Assembly (NCBI GenBank): GCA_026003755.1
Contig: BPHV01000004.1
Span: 62,001 to 126,000, forward strand
Length of the DNA stretch: 64,000 nucleotides
Direction: 5' to 3'
Origin: Candidatus Roseilinea sp.
GTDB taxonomy: Bacteria > Chloroflexota > Anaerolineae > J036 > Brachytrichaceae
Shown in pieces: positions 16,091 to 23,496 of this stretch. The notes under the pieces were generated by a model. That model saw only the letters and a program-made list of their open reading frames with translations, was not told the DNA's origin and did not search any database. Made by a program: the position numbers and the translations under genes. How positions within the stretch are numbered: position 1 is the stretch's first letter; each line of letters starts with the position of its first letter.

Positions 16091-19000
16091 GTGCTTAAGA
16101 ACTTGGCTTTGATCAGCGCAGCCAACCGCGCAGCCGAGATGCTCAACTTGCCCGCCTTGCTCATCAAGGCGTTCATGGCGGTTGAGGGGGCAAACCCGAA
16201 CTCACGCGACGGTGTGATGCAAGTCACACCATCAACACGCCAAGGGGTGATCGCGCGCATCCCTCGCGCGCTCAAGCTCGCTGCGCTTCACTTGAGTGAC
16301 CCTTCTCCGCTGAGCGACGCAGCGCTCAATGACCGCTTCGCACAGGCCTTCACCCAAAAAGACCTGCTCGTTCAGACCCTCACGGGCACATGGTATATCA
16401 AGGAGCAACTCGAGCGCCTTGGGGGGTATGTGGCGCTGGCCGGACTAGCCTACAACGCCGGATCAGCGCGCGCGCAGCGCGAGGTTGACCAAAATTGGGG
16501 AGGCAGCCTGCTCAATGCTGCGCTGCAGTATCACAAGCGAATTGGGAACGGCATCAACGAGGTGACCATTCACCCGGGTATCCCTTCTGTAGATGCAGCC
16601 ACGGGCGCAAAGTGGATCCGTTACCCTGTGACGGCAAACGATACCCGGAAGGAGATCTTCCAATACCTCTACTTGCGCCAGGTGCCGCAGCGCAACTTTG
16701 GCTTGCTGGACTTCATATTCCGGCCGGCTCTCCTGGAGCGGGTGCGCCTTTTCGATAACGACGTTCCGCCAGGAGAAGACCTGCCCAATCGCGCGCTCGT
16801 GATCCGCGAGGGTCAATTTGACTTTGTATCACCCCCATCTCCATTCAAGATGTTCAGAACACACCCACTTTCACAGCGCGACCCGCAGTGGAAGGATATT
16901 CCACTCGGCTTCTCCCAAGGCCAGCATACCATCGGCTCATCCGGCTGCACGCTCACTGCACTCACCATGCTGGCGAATGGGTTCGGCTTTCAAGAGACGC
17001 CGGCCACGTTAAATGACAAGTTGAGGGCGCTCGGCCCGAACCAGGGCTTCTTCGGCGCGTTGATCGCCTGGTTCGGCGTGCCGCGCGTCCTGCCCGGGTT
17101 GAAGCTGAACAAGCTGATCGAGTGCCGCCGCGTCCCCGCGCCGATGGCCGAGATTGACGCCGCGCTGGACGCCGGCAAGCCGGTCGTGGCCGAGTTGGAC
17201 ATGTCGCCAAGCCCTGGCTTCCAGAACCACTGGGTTCTGATCTACGGTCGCCAGGGCAACGACTATCTCATCCACGACCCGTGGCCCTGGCCCACGGAGC
17301 AGAGCGCCCTGCTTACCCAACGCTACGGCTTCGCCGGCTCGCCCGCGCAGATCATCACCTACTGCGCCTTCTACGACAACCCGAACTTCCGCCCGCCCGA
17401 TGGCCTGCCCCAGCCGGAAGAGAAAACGACCGTCATCGTCGTCAACGATGCGCCGGACATTCATGCCGTCGGCGGCCTGGCGCTGCGCGACCGCCCCAGC
17501 GTCATCGGCACACAGATCCTGCAGCGCCTGCCGGCGGGCACGATGCTCACTTTGCTCGAGCCCGCGGAGTCGGCGTGGCAAAAGGTCGGTGTGTTCAACC
17601 AGTGGTTGAACGTGGCTGCGCCGGATGGGACGCGCGGTTGGGTGGCTGCCTGGTATGTGCACGCCCGCGAAGTCACGGTGACGAAATCCCTGACTGTGCC
17701 GGTCAAGCGTGGCCGCCCGCGCGAGCTGGATGTGGACGCCGCCGCGCAGCCGCCGCTGCGCGACAAGTGCTTCGTGCGTGCCAAGAAGATGCGCAAGCGC
17801 GTTGCAATCTACGAAACAAACAAACGCACAGTGATGAGCTACGTCAAAGGCGGGACGAAGCTCGAAGCACTCGGCGAAGCCGCATCACTGGAGCGCAAAC
17901 TGCGCGCCCCAAAGACGGCAAAGTCGTTCTGGATCAAGGTGCACATCGGCAAACGCATTGGCCACGTTTCGTCACGCGACTTAGAGCCGGAGCTGATCGG
18001 CGCACCCAAGTCGCGCAAGCCGCGCATCAGAACGTCGCCTGACGAAAGCCTGATCGCGCTCGGCGAGGCTGACGCGCGAACGACGCTGCGCGTGATTGCG
18101 CAGAACGGGCTGCGCTTGCGTGACGCGCCCAGCCTATCGGCCAACACCAAAATGGTGCTCACGTATGGCGCGCTCGTGCTGCTGCGCGAACCGCTGGACG
18201 CGGCGCTGCCCAAGCTCGGCCGTCCCGGTGAATGGGTTGCGGTGTCCACGTTCGACTGGGTGACCGGTTTCGTGGCGGCAGAGTGGGTCGCCCTCGCCAC
18301 GACGCCGCCCCCCAGCCCAGAAGTGCGCGCGCAGGGCGTCGTCTTGGCCAGTGTGACGGCGCCGCTGTACGAACAGCCATCGGACAACAGCAGCAGCGAA
18401 TGGCGTGTGACGGCCGGCACGCCGCTGCGCCTGCTCAACCCCGCCGACTGGGACCGCGTCGGCGACGAGCGCGAATTCGTACGGGTCGAAACATTCGCGT
18501 TCAAGCGCGGGTATGTGCGCGGGTCACACGTGCGCGCGCCGGACTTCGCCGACCGTCGCGTGAAAGTAGAAGACGCGCCCTTGCCCTTCGGCATCTGCGC
18601 TTGGAACTATGGCCTGCACGATCCGTTCGACCGCAATCTGTTCGCTGGCAGCGGAAAGACCGGCTGGGTGCTGTTCACGCATCGCGTGGTAAACGGCGAG
18701 GGATGCAATTACGAGGACTGGTCGCGCAGCGGCTATGGGGTGATCGCCCGGCTCAACAACGACTACGGCGGCAGCGGCACCATCCCCACGCCGGAGCACT
18801 ACGACGCCTTTGCCGAGCAGTGTCGTCGCTGGGTGTTGAACTCGCGCGGCAACCTGATCTGGGTCATCGGCAATGAGATGAACAACCCGCGCGAGTGGCC
18901 CAATCAAGACCCGTGGAACCCTGGGAACAACCTCGCCGACGCTATCACGCCAGAGCGCTACGCTGCTTGCTTCAACAAGGTGCGCGCCGCGATCAAAAGC

Positions 19001-19510
19001 GTGCAACCACGGGCGATCGTTGTGCCCGGCGCCATTGACCCATTTCAGGGACCGCGCCAGAGCTGTTTAGAGTACTTTGAGCAGATGCTGGCCAGAATCA
19101 CCGACCTGGACGGGATCGCCCTACACTGCTACACGCATGGCTACACGCCCGACTTGATCACGTCGCTCGATCGGTTCGAGAATGATCCGCTCCGTTGGCA
19201 GTATTATCACTTCCGCGCCTATACGACGCTGCTCGACGTCATCCCGCCGCGCCATCGCCACAAGCCGGTCTACATTACCGAGACCGATCCCCACGGCGCG
19301 CAGCCATGGAGCGGCGGTGAGAATGGCTGGGTGCAGGCCGCCTATGCCGAGATCGCGCGATACAACAACCAGCCACACGCCCAGCAAATTCAATGTCTGT
19401 TACTATATCGTTGGTCGCGCGACGACATCTACAGCATCGTGGACAAGCCCGGTGTGCAAAACGATATCCGCGCGACGATCAGGACAACCGATTATCGCTG
19501 GAGGGGTTAA
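16091..19510 (+). CDS. Giant multidomain peptidoglycan/glycan hydrolase-like protein (1139 aa)
   Basis: Domains in order: a lytic-transglycosylase (SLT)-like region, residues about 1-150 (LIKAFMAVEGANPNSRDGV, LAGLAYNAGSARAQ); a C39-like cysteine peptidase region, about 255-445, with SSGCTLTALTMLANGFG carrying the candidate Cys and NHWVLIYGR the His; four SH3-like repeats at about 453-530, 560-635, 660-735 and 750-818; and a TIM-barrel glycosidase-like domain, about 825-1139, with WVIGNEMNNP and VYITETDPHG as candidate acid/base and nucleophile glutamates. There is no signal peptide: an in-frame stop lies 12 bases before the GTG, and the N-terminus is not hydrophobic. Two unknown genes follow immediately. 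Export route and target are unknown. Confidence 0.82.
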   Translation: MLKNLALISAANRAAEMLNLPALLIKAFMAVEGANPNSRDGVMQVTPSTRQGVIARIPRALKLAALHLSDPSPLSDAALNDRFAQAFTQKDLLVQTLTGTWYIKEQLERLGGYVALAGLAYNAGSARAQREVDQNWGGSLLNAALQYHKRIGNGINEVTIHPGIPSVDAATGAKWIRYPVTANDTRKEIFQYLYLRQVPQRNFGLLDFIFRPALLERVRLFDNDVPPGEDLPNRALVIREGQFDFVSPPSPFKMFRTHPLSQRDPQWKDIPLGFSQGQHTIGSSGCTLTALTMLANGFGFQETPATLNDKLRALGPNQGFFGALIAWFGVPRVLPGLKLNKLIECRRVPAPMAEIDAALDAGKPVVAELDMSPSPGFQNHWVLIYGRQGNDYLIHDPWPWPTEQSALLTQRYGFAGSPAQIITYCAFYDNPNFRPPDGLPQPEEKTTVIVVNDAPDIHAVGGLALRDRPSVIGTQILQRLPAGTMLTLLEPAESAWQKVGVFNQWLNVAAPDGTRGWVAAWYVHAREVTVTKSLTVPVKRGRPRELDVDAAAQPPLRDKCFVRAKKMRKRVAIYETNKRTVMSYVKGGTKLEALGEAASLERKLRAPKTAKSFWIKVHIGKRIGHVSSRDLEPELIGAPKSRKPRIRTSPDESLIALGEADARTTLRVIAQNGLRLRDAPSLSANTKMVLTYGALVLLREPLDAALPKLGRPGEWVAVSTFDWVTGFVAAEWVALATTPPPSPEVRAQGVVLASVTAPLYEQPSDNSSSEWRVTAGTPLRLLNPADWDRVGDEREFVRVETFAFKRGYVRGSHVRAPDFADRRVKVEDAPLPFGICAWNYGLHDPFDRNLFAGSGKTGWVLFTHRVVNGEGCNYEDWSRSGYGVIARLNNDYGGSGTIPTPEHYDAFAEQCRRWVLNSRGNLIWVIGNEMNNPREWPNQDPWNPGNNLADAITPERYAACFNKVRAAIKSVQPRAIVVPGAIDPFQGPRQSCLEYFEQMLARITDLDGIALHCYTHGYTPDLITSLDRFENDPLRWQYYHFRAYTTLLDVIPPRHRHKPVYITETDPHGAQPWSGGENGWVQAAYAEIARYNNQPHAQQIQCLLLYRWSRDDIYSIVDKPGVQNDIRATIRTTDYRWRG

Positions 19511-19512
19511 CG

Positions 19513-20067
19513 ATGAATAACAAAAAGACCGGCAACGATTCGCGCTTCGAATCGGCGAACGACGACGCCGTCGCCAAGTCGCCATCCGCGCCATCCCCAT
19601 TCGAGGCCAACGCGGCGATGGACGAGCTGCGGGCCATGGTAATACCTTCGAGCAGCCTGGCGGCAATGGGCCTTGAGGCAGCAGCCAAGAAGAACCTGAC
19701 ATCCGGCCAGACGCTCGGTGACGCGCTCCAGCTCTTCATCAAGAGGCTCACTGATTCGCTCGCTCAGGTCGCCAAAGATTTGAGCAGCCTAGAAGTGCGC
19801 ACCTTCAGCTCCAACGACATGAGCCAGGTGCACTACGATCTCGACTCAGGAAAGTTCATCGGGCCGGTCAAACCGCGCGCGCTCACGCGAATCAGCCTGG
19901 ATGGCGACATGGATGTCGTTGTGCCGGAGCAAGGCGACGAACTGGACGAAACGCTGTGGGCGGCGCACGTGTCCATGGTTAAGGAAGCGCAGGCCACGCG
20001 CGCCCAGTTCATCGGCTCGATGGCCGAGATGGCCACGAAGCTGATTGCACTGTTTGCCCGGCCGTAA
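19513..20067 (+). CDS. Unknown protein, second gene of hydrolase cassette (184 aa)
   Basis: Not recognised. The ATG lies two bases after the stop of the large hydrolase gene, so the two are surely co-transcribed. The first 35 residues are polar and low in complexity (NNKKTGNDSRFESANDDA), followed by helices (SLAAMGLEAAAKKNL, LGDALQLFIKRLTDSLAQVA) and a strand-rich centre (ALTRISLDGDMDVVVPEQG). No signal peptide, cysteine motif or membrane segment is visible. The position suggests a partner of the hydrolase, such as a chaperone, tether or immunity protein, but nothing in the sequence proves it. Confidence 0.7.
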   Translation: MNNKKTGNDSRFESANDDAVAKSPSAPSPFEANAAMDELRAMVIPSSSLAAMGLEAAAKKNLTSGQTLGDALQLFIKRLTDSLAQVAKDLSSLEVRTFSSNDMSQVHYDLDSGKFIGPVKPRALTRISLDGDMDVVVPEQGDELDETLWAAHVSMVKEAQATRAQFIGSMAEMATKLIALFARP

Positions 20068-20821
20068 AGGCTTTGGGATAGACCTAAACAAAATCTTGCT
20101 TGAGGGCGCAGCGGGGGCCGCAGCTATGGATGCCGCGCAAGCGTTGCTCGGTGCTTGGACGGCCGCGGACGCACAAAACCTCGATGCACTCCTCGTCTGG
20201 CGTTGGGAGGTGTCATCCCACTCGTGCGCTGCTTGGCAAGCAACGCACGCCGATCTTAATAAAGACTACGCGTACATCGAGCAAGTAGCCGAACGCCTGA
20301 GTCGGTTCGCGGACGTCTGGCAGCCAGATCGGCGTCCACGAGCGAAATCACTCGAAGAGCCGACCAGGCCGCCCGAAGACGCGCTGGCCGCTGCGCTTGA
20401 GCGCCTCGGCACACTACAGGCGAAAGGCTTGCTCGACTCACTGCACAGCGCCCAGGAAGAACTCAACTTGTTCATCCGGCGGGTGTGCGCGTTGGCGTCG
20501 CACTATGCGGTGATCGAGACCCAGTTTAACGGTACCGTGATGGCGCGCACCCTCGTCAGTTGGACGGGTGACTTCAGGTCACTATGGCGCGACGACCTTA
20601 CGCCGGAACAGCTTGGCCTGCACATGCGCAACGTGCGTGCGGCGCTGGCCCGCCGTGCCATGCTCATTCGGCTGATGAGCGTGATCAGTACGAGCGCAGC
20701 CAAAATCGTCCTGCGGCTGGCGACGCCCGGCGCGCAGCTCCTCGTCTTGCCTGCCCTGTGGCAGTTCATCCGAGACGTGATCGAGGAGCTGCGGCGCGCG
20801 GAGGCGCAGGGCCCTAGGTGA
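20045..20821 (+). CDS. Unknown mostly helical protein, third gene of hydrolase cassette (up to 258 aa)
   Basis: Not recognised. The start is uncertain: TTG at 20045 overlaps the previous gene by 23 bases, TTG at 20096 (LLEGAAGAAAMDAAQ) avoids the overlap, and ATG at 20126 is also in frame. The protein is predicted helical throughout, with LQAKGLLDSLHSAQEELNLF in the middle and a moderately hydrophobic segment near the C-terminus (ATPGAQLLVLPALWQFI) that could be membrane-associated. Its 3' end overlaps the convergent GH4 gene by eight bases. It completes a compact three-gene unit. Confidence 0.65.
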   Translation: MHCLPGRKGFGIDLNKILLEGAAGAAAMDAAQALLGAWTAADAQNLDALLVWRWEVSSHSCAAWQATHADLNKDYAYIEQVAERLSRFADVWQPDRRPRAKSLEEPTRPPEDALAAALERLGTLQAKGLLDSLHSAQEELNLFIRRVCALASHYAVIETQFNGTVMARTLVSWTGDFRSLWRDDLTPEQLGLHMRNVRAALARRAMLIRLMSVISTSAAKIVLRLATPGAQLLVLPALWQFIRDVIEELRRAEAQGPR

Positions 20822-22115
20822 AACGCGGCAACAGGCCGGTCGCTTCGTGCGCAGCGATGAGATCATCCACCAGCGCGTGAATCTGATTCAGGTCGAGCTC
20901 GGCGGCGGTATGCGGGTCGAGATAGGCAGCGTGATAGATGTATTCGCGCTTGCCAGTGAGCGCCGCCTCAACGGTCAGCTCCTGCACGTTGATGTTGGTG
21001 CGCATCAGTGCGGCGAGCTGCGGCGGCAGCTTGCCGATCTTGGTCGGCTGTAGGCCGTTCTTATCCACCAGCACCGGCACCTCCACGCAGCAGCCCTGCG
21101 GCAAGTTGTCAATCAGCCCCTCGTTCGGCACATTGCCGTAGATCACGCGCGGCTGGCCGGTCTCCATACTGTGGATGATGAGCGAGCCGTATTCGTGGCT
21201 GCGGCGCACCTCGATGTCCTCGCCGGCTTCCAGCCGAGCACGCATGGCTTGCCAGCCGGCGATCTGCGCCTCGCAGCGGCGGACGTACTCATCTAGCGGA
21301 ATGTTGAACCGCTCGATGAGATCGGGGCGGTCGCGCTTGATAAACCACGGCACATATTCGCTGAAGTGCTCGCTGGACTCGGTGACGAAATAGCCGAAGT
21401 GCTTGAACACTTCGTAGCGCACCAAGTTCCATGTCGGCGGCTTGCCCGCCTCCAGCACCGCGCGGATGCGCGGGTAGAGGTCTTCGCCGTTGCGCTCGAA
21501 CTTCAGGTAGAAGGCCATGTGATTGATGCCGGCGCACACGTAGTTGATCTCCTCGACCGGCACGCCGATGTCCCAGGCGAGCTGTTCCGCCGTGCCCTGC
21601 ACGCTATGGCACAGGCCGACCGTCCTGATCTTCGTCACCCGGCTGATGGCCCAGCAATTCATCGCCATTGGGTTGACGTATTGCAGGAAAGTCACGTGTG
21701 GGCACAGCGCTTCCATCTCGCGGCAGATGTCGAGGAAGACCGGGATGGTGCGCAACGCGCGCATGATTCCACCGACGCCCAGCGTGTCGGCAATCGTCTG
21801 ACGCAGGCCATACTTCTTAGGCACCTCGAAGTCAATCACCGTGCTGGGCTTGTAGCCGCCGATCTGGAACATGCTGATGGCGTAGTCTGCGCCGTCCAGG
21901 GCGCGGCGCCGATCCAGGGTTGCTTCGATCTTGGGCTTTGCACCCAGCTTTTCGGCCACTTTCCGGGCCACGATCTCCGAAGTGCGCAGACGCTCCGGGT
22001 CAATGTCGAACAAACTGATGTGCGCATCGGCCAATTCGGGGAAGCTCAGGATGTCGCCGAGCAGATTCTGGGCAAACACCGTGCTGCCGGCGCCGATCAA
22101 CGTAATCTTTGGCAT
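20814..22115 (-). CDS. GH4-family alpha-galactosidase/alpha-glucosidase-like enzyme
   Basis: About 433 residues starting MPKITLIGAGSTVFAQNLLG, a Rossmann NAD-binding start typical of glycoside hydrolase family 4, whose members cleave glycosides by an NAD- and Mn-dependent oxidation-elimination route. The signature NPMAMNCWAIS carries the metal-binding Cys, and CHSVQGT with GINHMAF carry the expected His and Asn. The ATG at 22115 is preferred over an upstream in-frame extension with no family character. It is cytoplasmic, so the substrate is probably imported melibiose-like sugar or a glucoside. It diverges from thrC. Confidence 0.9.
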   Translation of the reverse strand: MPKITLIGAGSTVFAQNLLGDILSFPELADAHISLFDIDPERLRTSEIVARKVAEKLGAKPKIEATLDRRRALDGADYAISMFQIGGYKPSTVIDFEVPKKYGLRQTIADTLGVGGIMRALRTIPVFLDICREMEALCPHVTFLQYVNPMAMNCWAISRVTKIRTVGLCHSVQGTAEQLAWDIGVPVEEINYVCAGINHMAFYLKFERNGEDLYPRIRAVLEAGKPPTWNLVRYEVFKHFGYFVTESSEHFSEYVPWFIKRDRPDLIERFNIPLDEYVRRCEAQIAGWQAMRARLEAGEDIEVRRSHEYGSLIIHSMETGQPRVIYGNVPNEGLIDNLPQGCCVEVPVLVDKNGLQPTKIGKLPPQLAALMRTNINVQELTVEAALTGKREYIYHAAYLDPHTAAELDLNQIHALVDDLIAAHEATGLLPRFT

Positions 22116-22241
22116 ACTTAGGTGCGTATTTCGCGTTTTCAACGCTTCGGATTTCTTAAGCATCAATGGTAAACCGTAAGGCGTAAAACGTAAAACACAA
22201 AGCGCAAATCCCTAATCTCCAATCTCTGATCCCAAACCAGC

Positions 22242-23495
22242 ATGAACCCCTACCTCATCGGACTTCGGTGTTCACTTTGTGACACAACACACGCCGCCGA
22301 CGAAGTCACCTACACCTGCCCAAAAGATAACGGCAACCTAGACGCAATTTACGACTATGCGCACCTGGCGCAGCATCTCGATCCGCGCGCCATCACGCGC
22401 AATCCCAACCGCTCGATCTGGCGCTACGCCCCGCTGTTGCCCGTCGTCCCTAACGCGCCGCCGCACACGCCGCTTGCTGCGCTCGGCGGGTCGCCGCTGT
22501 ACCGCGCGCCGGTGATCGAGCGCGCGCTGGGCATACGCGCCGTGTGGATGAAGGATGACTCGCGCTTGCCCAGCTCATCGTTCAAAGATCGCGCCAGCGC
22601 GATGGTGATTGCGCGCGCGATGGCAATGGGCATCAAGACGATCTGTGTCGCTTCCACCGGCAACGCTGCTGCGGCGCTGGCCGCGCTGTGCGCCGGCACC
22701 GACCTGCAGGCCGTGATCTTCGTGCCGGAAAGCACGCCCGAAGCCAAGCTGGCCGGCATCCTCATCCACGGCGCGCGGGTGTACACCGTGCGCGGCTCGT
22801 ATAACGACGCCGTCGCACTGGCCGAGGCAGCCTGCCGCGAGTTCGGCTGGTACAACCGCAGCACCGGCTTCAATCCCTACACGCGCGAGGGCAAAAAGAC
22901 CGCCGGCTTCGAGATCGCGGAACAGCTCGCCCGGCAAGACGCGCGCAGAGCCGATAGCGGCTTTCGCGCGCCGGACGTGGTGATCGTGCCCGTCGGTGAT
23001 GGAAACATCATCAGCGGCGTGCACAAGGGGTTCCGGGAGCTTTGCATGCTCGGTTGGATCGAACACATGCCGCGCTTCATCGGCGTCACGGCAGCGCGGG
23101 CGCCTTCTTTCTACCGCGCCTGGCAATCGGGCGGCGAGCAGTTCGAGACGATCCCGTCGCAGACGATCGCCAGCGGCATCGGCACCGACCGACCCTGCGA
23201 CGGCGTCATGGCGCTGCGCGCGATTCGCGGCACCGGCGGCACCGTCATCGAGGCGACCGACGAAGAGATGCTGGACGCCATGCGCAAGCTCGCGACCCAG
23301 GCCGGCGTCTTCGTCGAGCCGGCCTGCGCGGCGGCCTATGTCGGCCTGGTCAAGGGTCGGCACATGGGGGTAATCGGCGGCGATGAGGAAGTCGTGCTCC
23401 AGCTCACCGGCAGCGGCTTCAAGGACGTGCGCTCGGCGCTGCATGCTGCCGACAAGCCGATCCGCGTAGAATCGCTTGCCGACATTCGGCCTTGA
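22242..23495 (+). CDS. thrC: Threonine synthase
   Basis: 417 residues. A PLP-dependent fold-type II enzyme converting O-phosphohomoserine to threonine. A short N-terminal zinc-ribbon-like part (CSLCDTTHAADEVTYTCP) precedes GGSPLYRAP and the PLP-lysine motif SSFKDRASAMV near residue 113; CVASTGNAAAALAA binds the cofactor phosphate, and VVIVPVGDGNIISG follows. The stop is one base before the ATG of the DUF2298 gene, so the two are translationally close. A repeat-rich gap (CTAATCTCCAATCTC) precedes the start. Confidence 0.93.
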   Translation: MNPYLIGLRCSLCDTTHAADEVTYTCPKDNGNLDAIYDYAHLAQHLDPRAITRNPNRSIWRYAPLLPVVPNAPPHTPLAALGGSPLYRAPVIERALGIRAVWMKDDSRLPSSSFKDRASAMVIARAMAMGIKTICVASTGNAAAALAALCAGTDLQAVIFVPESTPEAKLAGILIHGARVYTVRGSYNDAVALAEAACREFGWYNRSTGFNPYTREGKKTAGFEIAEQLARQDARRADSGFRAPDVVIVPVGDGNIISGVHKGFRELCMLGWIEHMPRFIGVTAARAPSFYRAWQSGGEQFETIPSQTIASGIGTDRPCDGVMALRAIRGTGGTVIEATDEEMLDAMRKLATQAGVFVEPACAAAYVGLVKGRHMGVIGGDEEVVLQLTGSGFKDVRSALHAADKPIRVESLADIRP

Positions 23496-23496
23496 T

